This document shows positions 31,013-41,026 of a DNA stretch of 64,000 bases, one piece after another. Source of the stretch: Mycobacterium rhizamassiliense. Its GTDB lineage: Bacteria; Actinomycetota; Actinomycetes; Mycobacteriales; Mycobacteriaceae. The stretch spans positions 1,967,498-2,031,497 of the forward strand of contig NZ_LT721901.1 of NCBI RefSeq assembly GCF_900157375.1, written 5' to 3'. Under the pieces are notes generated by a model. The model was not told the DNA's origin. It did not search any database and saw only the letters and a program-made list of their open reading frames with translations. Position 1 is the stretch's first letter; every line of letters starts with the position of its first letter. The translations under genes and the position numbers were made by a program.

Positions 31013-31707
31013 TGTGCCGTCATCTGGGTTGGCTGGGGACCGACGTCTCGGTGTCCTCGCTGGTGCTCGACCCGCCGTTCGGCCTGCGGGTGCAGTCCTA
31101 CGCCCCGCGCCGCCAAAAGCACTGCCTGCTGAACGCCGACGGTTGGGGCGTCGGGTTTTTCGACGGATCCGCCGAGGGCGCGGTGCCGCGGCGCTGGCGC
31201 AGTGCCGCACCGCTGTGGGGCGACACGTCGTTCGAGTCGGTCGCTCCGGCGCTGCGCAGCCATTGCGTGGTGGCCGCGGTGCGCTCGGCGACCGTCGGGA
31301 TGCCGATCGAAATCAGCGCCACCGCACCTTTCACCGACGGGCAATGGTTGTTGTCGCACAACGGCATTGTCGACCGCGCCGTGCTGCCGTTGACGTCGTC
31401 GGCCGAATCCGTGTGCGACAGTGCGCTATTGGCGTCCGCTATCTTCGCGTTGGGGCTGGACGTGCTGGGCGAGACGATCGCGCAGATCGGATCGCTCGAT
31501 CGAACTGCCAGGCTGAACATTTTGGCCGCCAATGGTTCTCGCATGCTGGCCACCGCCTGGGGGGACACCTTGTCTATCCTGCGCCGCCCGGACGGGGTGG
31601 TGCTGGCCAGCGAACCCTACGACCACGACCCCGCGTGGGAGGACGTGCCGGATCGTCATCTCGTCGACGTCACCGCGCAGGGTGTCACGATGACCGCGCT
31701 CGACTAA
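31012..31707 (+). CDS. egtC: Ergothioneine amidohydrolase EgtC
   Basis: 231 residues; ATG overlaps the egtB stop (TGATG). An Ntn-type class II glutamine amidotransferase fold: N-terminal nucleophile Cys2 in MCRHLGWLG, then [13 protein letters not shown] and [11 protein letters not shown]. It removes the gamma-glutamyl group from the EgtB product. Confidence 0.95.
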   Translation: MCRHLGWLGTDVSVSSLVLDPPFGLRVQSYAPRRQKHCLLNADGWGVGFFDGSAEGAVPRRWRSAAPLWGDTSFESVAPALRSHCVVAAVRSATVGMPIEISATAPFTDGQWLLSHNGIVDRAVLPLTSSAESVCDSALLASAIFALGLDVLGETIAQIGSLDRTARLNILAANGSRMLATAWGDTLSILRRPDGVVLASEPYDHDPAWEDVPDRHLVDVTAQGVTMTALD

Positions 31708-31721
31708 CCGAAAGGACTTTC

Positions 31722-32687
31722 ATGACGCTGACGCTGTCCAACCATCTCAAGGCCGACTCCGCCTACCGGGCGCTACGACGCGATGTGCTCGACGGCCTGC
31801 GGGAGATACCGAAGTCGTTGCCGCCCAAGTGGTTCTACGATTCGGTTGGCAGTGATCTGTTCGACCAGATCACCCGGTTGCCAGAGTACTACCCCACCCG
31901 CGCCGAGGCCGAGATCCTGCGGACCCGGTCTGCCGAGGTCGCGGCGGCCAGCGAGGCCGACACCCTGGTCGAGCTCGGCAGTGGAACCTCGGAAAAGACC
32001 CGGCAGCTGCTGGATGCCCTGCGCGACCGCGGGTCGTTGCGCCGGTTCGTGCCGTTCGACGTCGACTCGAGCATCCTTCAGATCGCGGCCAACGCTATCC
32101 AGGAGGAATACCCCGGAGTCGAAATCAAGGCCGTCTGTGGCGATTTCGAGGAACACCTGGGCGAGATCCCCAGCGGCGGGCGGCGCCTGTTCGCATTCCT
32201 CGGGTCGACGATCGGCAACCTCACGCCCGGGCCGCGCGCCGAATTCCTCAGGTCTCTGTCGGCGGTCATGCGGCCCGGCGACACGCTGCTGATGGGCACC
32301 GACCTGGTCAAGGACACCGACCGGTTGCTGCGCGCCTACGACGACTCGGCCGGGGTGACGGCCCGCTTCAACCGCAACGTGCTCGCGGTGATCAACCGCG
32401 AACTCGACGCCGACTTCGACGTCGACGCCTTTGCGCACGTGGCCCGCTGGAACGACGACGAGCAACGCATCGAGATGCGGCTGCGCTCCGAGGTCGGCCA
32501 GCGGGTGCGGATCAACGCGCTCGATCTGGCCGTCGACTTCACCGCGGGCGAGGAGATGCTGACCGAGGTGTCCTGCAAATTCCGCCCGGAAGGGGTGAGC
32601 GCCGAACTGGCCGACGCGGGATTGCGCCGGGTGCAGTGGTGGACCGACAAGGCGGGCGATTTCGGGCTGTCGTTAGCGCTGAAGTGA
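31722..32687 (+). CDS. egtD: Histidine N-alpha-methyltransferase EgtD
   Basis: 321 residues. It opens [20 protein letters not shown] and has the SAM motif [13 protein letters not shown], then FLGSTIGNL and the late [11 protein letters not shown]. It trimethylates L-histidine to hercynine, the first committed precursor. ATG with an AAAGGA ribosome site, 14 bp after egtC. Confidence 0.97.
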   Translation: MTLTLSNHLKADSAYRALRRDVLDGLREIPKSLPPKWFYDSVGSDLFDQITRLPEYYPTRAEAEILRTRSAEVAAASEADTLVELGSGTSEKTRQLLDALRDRGSLRRFVPFDVDSSILQIAANAIQEEYPGVEIKAVCGDFEEHLGEIPSGGRRLFAFLGSTIGNLTPGPRAEFLRSLSAVMRPGDTLLMGTDLVKDTDRLLRAYDDSAGVTARFNRNVLAVINRELDADFDVDAFAHVARWNDDEQRIEMRLRSEVGQRVRINALDLAVDFTAGEEMLTEVSCKFRPEGVSAELADAGLRRVQWWTDKAGDFGLSLALK

Positions 32688-33832
32688 GCGCCGGCGACGC
32701 GCTGGCCGAGCGATGGCGACAGGCCCGGCCTCCGGTCGCGGGCCTGCACCTGGACAGCGCGGCATGTTCGCGCCAGAGCTTCTCGGTGATCGACGCCGCC
32801 GCCCAGCACGCGCGCTACGAGGCCGAGGTCGGCGGCTACGTCGCGGCCGAGGCGGCCGCCCCCGCGCTCGACGCCGGGCGGGCCGCCTTCGCGGCGCTGT
32901 GCGGGATGCCCGACGCCGAAGTTGTCTACACCACCGGCTCGTTGAACGCCCTGGACCTGCTGCTCGGCGGTTGGCCGGCCGATCGCCGAAAGGTGGCGTG
33001 CCTGCCCGGCGAATACGGCCCCAACCTGGCCGTGCTGGCGGCGCACGGATTCGACCGCCAACTGCTGCCGACGCTCGGCGACGGCCGGTTGGCCCTCGAC
33101 GACGCGGCGTTCGCGCTGGAGGCCGACCGTCCCGACTTCGTGCACCTGACGGCGGTCGCCAGCCACTGCGGTGTCGTGCAGCCGTTGCCGATGCTCGCCC
33201 GGCTGTGCGGCGAGCTGGGCCTGCCGCTGGTCGTCGACGCGGCCCAGGCGCTGGGCCAGGTGGACTGTGCGGCCGGCGCCGACGTCACGTATTCCACCTC
33301 GCGCAAGTGGATCGCCGGGCCGCGTGGGGTGGGCGTGCTCGCGGTGCGCCCGGAGTTGATGCAGCGGTTGTCGCCGCGGCTGGCCGCCCCGGAGTGGGCG
33401 CCGGCGGCGACGGTGGCCCAGCAGCTCGAATTCGGTGAAGCCAATGTCGCTGCGCGCGTGGGCTTTTCGGTGGCGCTCGGCGAATATCTAGCCTACGGGC
33501 CCGAGGCGGTGCGCGCCCGGCTGGCCGAGCTCGGCAGCATCAGCCGCTCCGTGCTGGCCGACGTGCCCGGCTGGTCGGTGATCGAGGAGGCCGAGGAGCC
33601 CAGCGCGATCACCACCCTGGCCCCGGTCGACGGCGCCGACCCGCAGGCGGTGCGAGATTGGCTGCTCGCCGAACGACGAATCCTGACCACCTATGCCGGC
33701 GTCCAGCGCGCGCCCCTGGAGCTGACGGGGCCGCTGCTGCGGATCTCGCCGCACGCCGACACCACCGCCGCCGACCTGGAGACCTTCGCCGAGGCGCTGA
33801 TCGCCGCGACCGCCGCCACGGCCGCCGCGTAG
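32684..33832 (+). CDS. egtE: PLP-dependent C-S lyase EgtE
   Basis: 382 residues from the GTG at 32684, overlapping the egtD TGA by 4 bp. Fold-type I aminotransferase class [41 protein letters not shown], and the Schiff-base Lys K208 in [15 protein letters not shown]. It cleaves hercynyl-cysteine sulfoxide to ergothioneine. Last gene of the cluster; the next gene is convergent with a 1-bp gap. Confidence 0.95.
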   Translation: MSAGDALAERWRQARPPVAGLHLDSAACSRQSFSVIDAAAQHARYEAEVGGYVAAEAAAPALDAGRAAFAALCGMPDAEVVYTTGSLNALDLLLGGWPADRRKVACLPGEYGPNLAVLAAHGFDRQLLPTLGDGRLALDDAAFALEADRPDFVHLTAVASHCGVVQPLPMLARLCGELGLPLVVDAAQALGQVDCAAGADVTYSTSRKWIAGPRGVGVLAVRPELMQRLSPRLAAPEWAPAATVAQQLEFGEANVAARVGFSVALGEYLAYGPEAVRARLAELGSISRSVLADVPGWSVIEEAEEPSAITTLAPVDGADPQAVRDWLLAERRILTTYAGVQRAPLELTGPLLRISPHADTTAADLETFAEALIAATAATAAA

Positions 33833-33833
33833 C

Positions 33834-34520
<687 letters not shown>

Positions 34521-35996
34521 CTACTCGCTGCCCCAGGTGTGCACTGGTTCGTTGCTGTGCATGTGCTCGCAATACCGCCGCAGCATCTCGGCCAGCGCCG
34601 CCGGCCGCGTCATGCCGCCGTCCTGCAGCGCCCGCACCGTCGCCACCTGCCAGCCGGCGCCGTTGCGGCCGGTCTTCGCCCGGCCCTCGATGACACCGAG
34701 GAATCGGTCGCGCACCTCGACGTCCACTCCCCAGCCGCTCAGCCCTTCTTCGGCGATCGGCAGCAAGTGATCCAGCACCAACTCCCGCGCGCTCACGTCG
34801 CCCAGGTCGGGCCAGTGCAGCCGGGCGTCCATGCCGTGGCGCGCCGATTCGAGGAAATTGTCTTGTGCCGCAGCGAATTCCATCTTCGCCCATAGCGGGT
34901 CCTCGGCCGTGGACAGGCTGCGCAGCATGCCGTAGTAGAACGCCGAGTTCGCCAGCATGTCGATGACGGTCGGTCCGGCCGGCAACACCCGGTTCTCCAG
35001 CCGCAGGTGCGGGCGGCCGTCGAAGACGTCGTACACCGGCCGATTCCAGCGGTACACGGTGCCGTTGTGCAGCCGCAGCTCGGGGAGCTGCGGGATGCGC
35101 CCGGCCGCCAGCTCGGCGACCGGATCCTCGTCTGACAGCTCGGGCAGCAGCGACGGGAAGTAGGCGATGTTCTCCTTGAACAGGTCGAGGATCGAGGTGA
35201 TCCAGCGTTCGCCGAACCACACCCGCGGCCGCACGCCCTGCGTCTGCAGCTCCTCGGGCCGGGTGTCGGTGGACTGCGTGAACACCTCGATCCGGGTTTC
35301 CGCCCACAGCTGGTGGCCGAAGAAGTACGGCGAGTTGGCGCCCAGCGCCAGCTGCGGGCCGGCGATCACCTGGGCCGCGTTCCAGTTGGGCGCGAAGTCG
35401 TCGGGAGCCACCTGCAGATGCAATTGCATGCTGGTGCAGGCGGATTCGGGCGCGATCGAGGTGGCCTGCCAGTCCAGCGGTTCCGGGCCGGAGATCTGGA
35501 TCGGGATGTCCTCGCCGCGCGCATTGAAGATCGAGTCGTTGAGTGCGGCGTACCGGACCGACTCGCTCATCCACTCCTCGTTGAAATGCTCGGGCATCAG
35601 CGTGGGCAGGATGCCGATCATCACGATGTGGGCCCCGCCCGCGCCGGCCTTGATCTCGGCGTCGTTGAGGCTGGTGCGCACCTCCGCCTCCAGGTCCAGG
35701 GCGGTGTGCCCGGGCAGTGGCCGGGGTGGGACGTTGAATTCGATGTTGTAGGCGCCTAATTCGGTCTGGTACGCGGGATCAGCGATGGCATCCAGGACGT
35801 ACCGGTTCGACATGGCGGGCTGGTAGTCGCCGTCGACGAGGTTGCATTCGATCTCCATACCGGTCAACGGCCGGTCGGAGTCGAAGCGTGACTGGGCCAG
35901 CATCGTCTCGAAGACGTCCAGACTGAGCTGCACCTTGCGCCGGTATTCCCGCCGATGTCCGCGGTCATACGTGGTGCGCTTGACCTCTTCGCCCAC
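34521..35996 (-). CDS. Glutamate-cysteine ligase family 2-like protein (Rv3698-like)
   Basis: 491 residues, GTG start. The GCS2/YbdK pattern is visible: PLTGMEIECNLVDGDYQP, YQTELGAYNIEFNVPPRPL (glutamate site acidic residues), IAPESACTSMQLHLQV and RLENRVLPAGPTVIDM. It is much longer than EgtA. A carboxylate-amine ligase activity on glutamate or another acid is likely, but the acceptor is unknown. It sits back to back with egtABCDE, so a role in a second low-molecular-weight thiol or amino-acid conjugate is possible (inference). Confidence 0.8.
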   Translation of the reverse strand: MGEEVKRTTYDRGHRREYRRKVQLSLDVFETMLAQSRFDSDRPLTGMEIECNLVDGDYQPAMSNRYVLDAIADPAYQTELGAYNIEFNVPPRPLPGHTALDLEAEVRTSLNDAEIKAGAGGAHIVMIGILPTLMPEHFNEEWMSESVRYAALNDSIFNARGEDIPIQISGPEPLDWQATSIAPESACTSMQLHLQVAPDDFAPNWNAAQVIAGPQLALGANSPYFFGHQLWAETRIEVFTQSTDTRPEELQTQGVRPRVWFGERWITSILDLFKENIAYFPSLLPELSDEDPVAELAAGRIPQLPELRLHNGTVYRWNRPVYDVFDGRPHLRLENRVLPAGPTVIDMLANSAFYYGMLRSLSTAEDPLWAKMEFAAAQDNFLESARHGMDARLHWPDLGDVSARELVLDHLLPIAEEGLSGWGVDVEVRDRFLGVIEGRAKTGRNGAGWQVATVRALQDGGMTRPAALAEMLRRYCEHMHSNEPVHTWGSE

Positions 35997-36092
35997 AACG
36001 CCGATGCAACAGGTTTACCGGCGGTTACGCAAGGGTGACGGTGTCATCGGCGTCGTCGCCCTGCTGCAGATGCGGTGGTCGGGTAGACCATC

Positions 36093-37661
36093 ATGGACGA
36101 TGAAGTGTCACAGCTCACTACCCAGGAGCAACAATTGGCCGCGTCCGGAGAATTCATAGCCGCCATCGACCAGGGCACTACCAGCACCCGCTGCATGATC
36201 TTCGATCACGACGGAACCGAGGTCGCTCGCCACCAGCTCGAGCATGAGCAGATCATGCCGCGCGCCGGCTGGGTCGAGCACAACCCGATCGAGATCTGGG
36301 AGCGCACCTCCTCGGTGCTGATGTCGGTGCTTAACTCGGTCGACTTCACGACGAAAGACATTGCCGCCCTGGGGATTACGAACCAGCGCGAGACCACGCT
36401 GGTGTGGAATCGGCGCACCGGGCGGCCGTACTGCAACGCCATCGTCTGGCAGGACACCCGCACCGACCGGATCGCGTCGGCGCTGGACAGGGACGGCCGG
36501 GGCGACGTGATCCGCCGCAGGGCGGGCCTGCCCCCGGCGACGTACTTCTCCGGCGGGAAGCTGCAGTGGATCCTGGAGAACGTCGACGGCGTGCGCGCGG
36601 CCGCCGAGAGCGGCGATGCGCTGTTCGGCACGCCCGACAGCTGGGTGTTATGGAACCTGACCGGCGGCCCGCGGGGCGGCGTGCACGTCACCGACGTCAC
36701 CAACGCCAGCCGGACCATGCTCATGGACCTGGAGACGCTCGACTGGGACGACGAGCTGCTGTCGTTCTTCTCCATCCCGCGGCAGATGCTGCCCGCGATC
36801 GCGTCGTCGTCGCCGCGGCAGCCCTACGGCGTGACCGAGGCCAGCGGGCCGCTGGGCGGCGAAGTGCCGATCACGGGCGTCCTCGGCGATCAGCACGCGG
36901 CCATGGTCGGGCAGGTGTGCCTGTCGGCCGGGGAGGCGAAAAATACTTATGGCACCGGCAATTTCCTGCTGCTCAACACCGGCGAGTCGATCGTGCGGTC
37001 GGACAACGGCCTGCTGACCACCGTCTGCTACCAATTCGGCGACGCCAAACCGGTCTATGCCCTGGAGGGTTCGATCGCGGTGACCGGATCGGCGGTTCAG
37101 TGGCTGCGCGATCAGCTGGGCATCATCAGCGGCGCCGCGCAAAGTGAGTGGCTGGCAAGCCAAGTCGACGACAACGGCGGGGTGTACTTCGTCCCGGCGT
37201 TCTCCGGCCTGTTCGCGCCCTACTGGCGATCCGACGCCCGCGGCGCGATCGTGGGGCTGTCGCGCTTCAACACCAACGCGCACGTGGCCCGCGCGACGCT
37301 GGAGGCGATCTGCTACCAGAGCCGCGACGTGGTGGACGCCATGGCTGCCGATTCCGGTGTGCGCCTTGAGGTTTTGAAGGTCGACGGCGGCATCACCAAC
37401 AACGACCTGTGCATGCAGATCCAGGCCGACGTGCTGGGCGTGGACGTGGTACGACCTGTGGTCGCCGAAACCACCGCGCTGGGCGCGGCCTATGCGGCCG
37501 GGCTGGCCGTCGGGTTCTGGGCCGACCCGTCCGACCTGCGGGCCAACTGGCAGGAGGACAAGAGGTGGACGCCGGCGTGGAGCGACAACCAGCGCGCGCA
37601 GGGGTACGCGGGCTGGCGCAAGGCGGTGCAACGGACGCTCGACTGGGTCGACGTGTCGTAG
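36093..37661 (+). CDS. glpK: Glycerol kinase
   Basis: 522 residues of the FGGY kinase family. [19 protein letters not shown] (phosphate 1 loop), [31 protein letters not shown], and the C-terminal [10 protein letters not shown] and [12 protein letters not shown] are all present. It makes glycerol-3-phosphate from glycerol and ATP. The first ~20 residues ([20 protein letters not shown]) are not conserved. No homopolymeric C tract of the kind that phase-varies in M. tuberculosis glpK stands out. A vapBC pair that I recall next to glpK in M. tuberculosis is absent. Confidence 0.97.
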   Translation: MDDEVSQLTTQEQQLAASGEFIAAIDQGTTSTRCMIFDHDGTEVARHQLEHEQIMPRAGWVEHNPIEIWERTSSVLMSVLNSVDFTTKDIAALGITNQRETTLVWNRRTGRPYCNAIVWQDTRTDRIASALDRDGRGDVIRRRAGLPPATYFSGGKLQWILENVDGVRAAAESGDALFGTPDSWVLWNLTGGPRGGVHVTDVTNASRTMLMDLETLDWDDELLSFFSIPRQMLPAIASSSPRQPYGVTEASGPLGGEVPITGVLGDQHAAMVGQVCLSAGEAKNTYGTGNFLLLNTGESIVRSDNGLLTTVCYQFGDAKPVYALEGSIAVTGSAVQWLRDQLGIISGAAQSEWLASQVDDNGGVYFVPAFSGLFAPYWRSDARGAIVGLSRFNTNAHVARATLEAICYQSRDVVDAMAADSGVRLEVLKVDGGITNNDLCMQIQADVLGVDVVRPVVAETTALGAAYAAGLAVGFWADPSDLRANWQEDKRWTPAWSDNQRAQGYAGWRKAVQRTLDWVDVS

Positions 37662-37672
37662 CCGGTGCGCGC

Positions 37673-37711
37673 GAAAACGCCCGCCGCCACGGTGTGCCGA
37701 CGGGCGCTTTC
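37673..37711. terminator. Hairpin between convergent glpK and padR-type gene
   Basis: CGCCCG (37678-37683) pairs with CGGGCG (37701-37706), flanked by GAAAA and CTTTC that extend the stem with one mismatch. A/T runs on both outer sides let it serve both convergent transcripts. Confidence 0.5.
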
Positions 37712-37719
37712 AGAGGCGA

Positions 37720-38448
37720 TCAGTCCTCGCCGAGGATGCCGTAGATCTCGCGTCGCGCGTTGTTGACGATGTCGAGGATGCGCTGCTGCTGTTCCTCGGT
37801 CGCGGCGTGCGCGGCTTGCCCAACGGCGCCGAACAATTGGCCGACGGCCGCGCGCAGGTTCATCTGCGTAGGGTCGGCGCCTTCGGCGATCTCGTCCCAC
37901 GGCGCGGTCTCGATCTGCTCGGCCGCCGCGCGTCCTTCCTCGGTCAGCTCGAAAAGCTTTTTGCTGCCGTGGCTTTCGCCCGCGGTGATCAGGCCTTCGT
38001 CGTCGAGCAACTGCAGGGTCGGGTAGACCGAGCCGGGGCTGGGCCGCCAGATTCCGTTGCTGCGTTCGGCGATCTGCTGGATCATTTCGTAGCCGTGCAT
38101 CGGCTGCTCGGCCAGCAGGCTCAAGATTGCCGCGCGCACGTCACCGCGGCGCCCACGGTTGTGTCCACCGCGACGGCCTCCGCCGCGCCGCCGACCGCCC
38201 GGGCCGAAACCGAATCCGGGCCCAAAGCCGGGGCCGAATCCCGGGCCGAAGCCCGGTCCGAATCCCGGGCCGAAACCTGGCCCGAAGGCGTCGTCGCGGC
38301 CGTGCTCACGGAGTTGTTCGCGGAATTCCCGCCGGGCATGCCGCCTGGCGTCGTGCATGGCTCGCCGCTGGGCGGCGGGGCCGGGTCCGAAACCGAAGCC
38401 GGGTCGGGCGCCGAACGGGCTCTCGGGGGGAGTGAATGGGTTGCTCAT
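37720..38448 (-). CDS. PadR-family regulator with GPGF-repeat N-terminal extension
   Basis: 242 residues. The PadR winged helix is in the second half: RAAILSLLAEQPMHGYEMIQQIAERS, SPGSVYPTLQLLDDEGLI, then a C-terminal helical dimerisation domain. The first ~100 residues are an unusual extension with about eight GPGF units followed by a basic GGRRRGGGRRGGHNRGRRGD patch. The repeat codons vary between units, so the protein sequence seems to be what is kept. PadR proteins are usually autorepressors; a palindrome lies 57 bp upstream. ATG with GAGGAC ribosome site. Confidence 0.88.
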   Translation of the reverse strand: MSNPFTPPESPFGARPGFGFGPGPAAQRRAMHDARRHARREFREQLREHGRDDAFGPGFGPGFGPGFGPGFGPGFGPGFGFGPGGRRRGGGRRGGHNRGRRGDVRAAILSLLAEQPMHGYEMIQQIAERSNGIWRPSPGSVYPTLQLLDDEGLITAGESHGSKKLFELTEEGRAAAEQIETAPWDEIAEGADPTQMNLRAAVGQLFGAVGQAAHAATEEQQQRILDIVNNARREIYGILGED

Positions 38449-38504
38449 TGTTTGTAGTCCTCACATGTATGGGGTCGCGCTCCGGATGGGCGCTTCGGAA
38501 TATC

Positions 38505-38516
38505 ACGATATATCGT
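38505..38516. promoter_or_regulatory. 12-bp palindrome ACGATATATCGT, candidate PadR operator
   Basis: A perfect AT-centred palindrome in an otherwise GC-rich region, 57 bp before the padR ATG. A second dyad, GCGAT-N11-ATCGC around CAACGTTG, lies at 38525-38545. Both are in the 188-bp gap between padR and the divergent membrane-protein gene, so either could control both directions. Confidence 0.5.
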
Positions 38517-38600
38517 AAACTAACGCGATGCAACGTTGATATCGCTTCGGCGGCCCCGAGCTTCCCGGAAAACGGCCTTGAGCTGTAGCGGAGCGCCAGC

Positions 38601-38626
38601 GGTTTGCTTCGCGGGTCGGCGGGTAC
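38601..38626 (+). promoter_or_regulatory. SigF-type promoter, GGTTT-N15-GGGTAC
   Basis: -35 GGTTT (38601-38605) and -10 GGGTAC (38621-38626) with a 15-bp spacer, an exact match to the mycobacterial SigF consensus. The -10 ends 10 nt before the ATG at 38637, so the transcript would be nearly leaderless. Confidence 0.7.
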
Positions 38627-38636
38627 AGATAGCGGG

Positions 38637-39026
38637 ATGAACGCTGACAAGTCCAACGTGAGGTTCGATACCTCACCCCGCACGACGGACCCGGCGAGAA
38701 GCGAACTCGGCCGGAGCGCGCAAACCTGGCCGTGGGTCAACTGGGGCCTGGCGCTGTCGACCGTGCCGGCCTCGGCGATCGTGATGCTTTTCGCCCTCGG
38801 CGCCGTGATGAGCACCGACGGCTGCACCGACGGCGGTTGTCCCAACCTCGGGCGCGGGGGAATCGATTTCGGTATCGCGTTCTACGGCGCGCCGCTGGTG
38901 GCCTTTGTCGTCATCGTCATCTCGTTTTTCACGGCGAAGCGCCGCAAGGGCGTCGTGGTGCCGTTATGCGGTTGGGCGCTGCTGATCGCCGACGTCGCCT
39001 TGATGGCGGCCAGCGTCGCGGGCTAA
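38637..39026 (+). CDS. Small membrane protein behind a SigF-type promoter
   Basis: 129 residues from the ATG at 38637. A soluble N-terminus of about 45 residues is followed by three hydrophobic segments (NWGLALSTVPASAIVMLFALGA; IAFYGAPLVAFVVIVISFF; PLCGWALLIADVALMAASV). Between the first two is a short outer loop with two Cys (DGCTDGGCPNLG) that could form a disulfide or bind metal. The start is set by the promoter at 38601-38626. Function unknown; a general-stress membrane protein by its promoter. Confidence 0.7.
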   Translation: MNADKSNVRFDTSPRTTDPARSELGRSAQTWPWVNWGLALSTVPASAIVMLFALGAVMSTDGCTDGGCPNLGRGGIDFGIAFYGAPLVAFVVIVISFFTAKRRKGVVVPLCGWALLIADVALMAASVAG

Positions 39027-39052
39027 GCCGCGGCTGAAATACGCGACTGCAA

Positions 39053-39949
39053 TCAATGCGGCGGTGAGAAGCCATCCCGCTGATCCTGCGGCGGCCACGG
39101 TGTCGCCTGCGCCGGTTGCTGACTCGGCCACGGCGGTGGCGGCGGAAACTGGGGCCCGGCCCCGTAGGGCGCCGGCCCCGGCGGCCAGGGCGCGGGTCCC
39201 GGCGGCATCTGCGGGCGCAGTCGCGCCAGCTCCCGGCGATGCCGCTCGGCCAGGACGGCCGTCAGGACCAGTTCGGGCGGGGCGCCGGGCGGGGGCGGCG
39301 GCGCGATCCGCGACACCACATCGTTGGCAATGCGGTACGCCATCTGCTGGCGCAGCTGCCGATCGAGTTGTGTTGCCCGCGAGAGGAATTGGCGCGCGAC
39401 CTCGGCCTGCCCGGCATCCAGGCCCGACAGCTGCAGCGACGACGCCCACCAGGCGAGCGACGGCGGCATCACCGGCGGGGCTGCGAGCCGGGGCGTGCGC
39501 TCGCTGACGACGATGGTGCCGGCGAAGATGTCGCCGATGCGTTTGGCCTTCGCCGACAAGATGCTGCTGATCACCGCGGGACTGCCCAGGAACATCCAGA
39601 TCTCGATCAACGAGGCCAGCGCGCGAAAGAGGGCCTGCCGGAAGCGTTCTGGCCCGCCGTCGTCGGCCACCACCCGCAGGCCCATGACCATCTTGCCCAC
39701 CGAGCGGCCCCGCGTCGCGGTCTCGAATATCAGGGGATAGCCGACCACCACCAGCACGGTGAAGATGATCAGGATGGCGGTGCTCAGCGCCTCGTCGAAC
39801 TGGCTAAGGGTCGCCGCCCACAGAATCAGCCCCAGGATGTAGCAGACGAAGATCACCGTGACGTCGATCAGCGCGCTCAACGCCCGCACCGGCAACTGGG
39901 CGATCTGCACATCGAGCACCACAGCATCCCCGGTCACCACCTCCGACAT
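39053..39949 (-). CDS. RDD-family membrane protein
   Basis: 298 residues. The RDD domain opens with VQIAQLPVRALSALIDVTVIF, and three to four TM segments follow, with GRSVGKMVMGLRVVADDGGPERFRQALFRAL between. The C-terminal ~110 residues are soluble and end in a Pro-rich tail. RDD proteins are often transport or ion-related; no specific role is known here. It is divergent from the SpoIIM-like gene (77 bp) and always seen near it in mycobacteria, as far as I recall. Confidence 0.85.
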   Translation of the reverse strand: MSEVVTGDAVVLDVQIAQLPVRALSALIDVTVIFVCYILGLILWAATLSQFDEALSTAILIIFTVLVVVGYPLIFETATRGRSVGKMVMGLRVVADDGGPERFRQALFRALASLIEIWMFLGSPAVISSILSAKAKRIGDIFAGTIVVSERTPRLAAPPVMPPSLAWWASSLQLSGLDAGQAEVARQFLSRATQLDRQLRQQMAYRIANDVVSRIAPPPPPGAPPELVLTAVLAERHRRELARLRPQMPPGPAPWPPGPAPYGAGPQFPPPPPWPSQQPAQATPWPPQDQRDGFSPPH

Positions 39950-40026
39950 AACACCGAACGGTACAGGTTGCGCGGGTGGCGTCGGTCGCGTCCGGCTACC
40001 CCGGATGTGCGATTAGGCTGCCCAGG

Positions 40027-41019
40027 GTGGACGTCGACGCATTCGTGCTGGCCCATCGCCCTACCTGGGACCGGCTGGAGCAGTTGGTCAAGAAGCGAAG
40101 GTCGCTGACCGGCGCCGAGGTCGACGAACTCGTCGAGCTCTACCAGCGGGTGTCGACGCATCTTTCGACGCTGCGATCGGCCTCGTCGGATTCGGTGATG
40201 ATCGGCCGCCTCTCCAGCCTGATCGCGCGCGCCCGCTCGGCGGTGACGGGTGCCCACGCGCCGGTTAGCAGCGCGTTCGTCCGGTTCTGGACGGTGTCCT
40301 TTCCGGTCGTCGCCTACAACAGCTGGCGGTGGTGGCTGGGCGCCGCGGTTGGCTTTTTCGCTGTGGTCGTGATCGTCGCATTCTGGGTGGCGGGCAATCC
40401 CGAGGTGCAGTCCGCGCTCGGAACACCAAGTGACATCGACCAATTGATCAACCACGATGTCGCGTCCTATTACAGCGACCACCCGGCCGCGGCGTTCGCG
40501 CTGCAGGTGTGGGTGAACAACTCCTGGGTGTCCGCCCAGTGCATCGCGATGGCGGTGCTGCTCGGCATCCCGATCCCGTTCATCTTGTTCCAGAACGCCG
40601 CCAACGTGGGCGTGATCGCGGGTCTGATGTTTCCGGCCGGCAAGGGCGGACTGCTGCTGGGCCTGCTGCTTCCGCACGGCTTGCTGGAGCTGACCGCGGT
40701 GTTCCTGGCCGGGGCGGCCGGCATGCGGCTGGGGTGGTCGGTGGTCTCGCCGGGGGACCGTCCGCGCGGCCAAGTGCTCGCCGAGCAGGGCCGGGCCGTG
40801 GTGTCGGTCGCGGTGGGATTGGTGGGGGTGCTGCTGGTCTCGGGGTTGATCGAGGCGTTGGTGACGCCGTCGCCGCTGCCGACGTTCGTGCGGATCGCCA
40901 TCGGGATCCTCGCCGAGGTGGGGTTTTTGTCCTACATCGTCTACTTCGGCCGCCGGGCCGCCAAGGCGGGGGAGACGGGCGACATCGACGACGCCCCCGA
41001 CATCGTCCCCACCCGCTGA
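40027..41019 (+). CDS. Stage II sporulation protein M-like membrane protein
   Basis: 330 residues from the GTG at 40027. It begins VDVDAFVLAHRPTWDRLEQLV, typical of the SpoIIM/DUF95 family. A helical cytoplasmic region is followed by TM segments with FILFQNAANVGVIAGLMFPAGKGGLLLGLLLPHGLLELTA, the family signature. Mycobacteria do not form ordinary endospores, so the function differs from that in Bacillus. It is convergent with the DUF58/MoxR operon. Confidence 0.85.
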   Translation: MDVDAFVLAHRPTWDRLEQLVKKRRSLTGAEVDELVELYQRVSTHLSTLRSASSDSVMIGRLSSLIARARSAVTGAHAPVSSAFVRFWTVSFPVVAYNSWRWWLGAAVGFFAVVVIVAFWVAGNPEVQSALGTPSDIDQLINHDVASYYSDHPAAAFALQVWVNNSWVSAQCIAMAVLLGIPIPFILFQNAANVGVIAGLMFPAGKGGLLLGLLLPHGLLELTAVFLAGAAGMRLGWSVVSPGDRPRGQVLAEQGRAVVSVAVGLVGVLLVSGLIEALVTPSPLPTFVRIAIGILAEVGFLSYIVYFGRRAAKAGETGDIDDAPDIVPTR

Positions 41020-41026
41020 GCGGAAC

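Noticed and set aside
36012..36038. SigF-like GGTTT-N16-GGGTGA upstream of glpK
   Set aside because: The -10 departs from GGGTA and the site is 55 bp from the start codon; not strong enough to call.
38207..38291. CRISPR-like array from the regular 12-bp units in the padR gene
   Set aside because: The units are codons for GPGF in a reading frame, too short and without spacers. No CRISPR array is present in the window.
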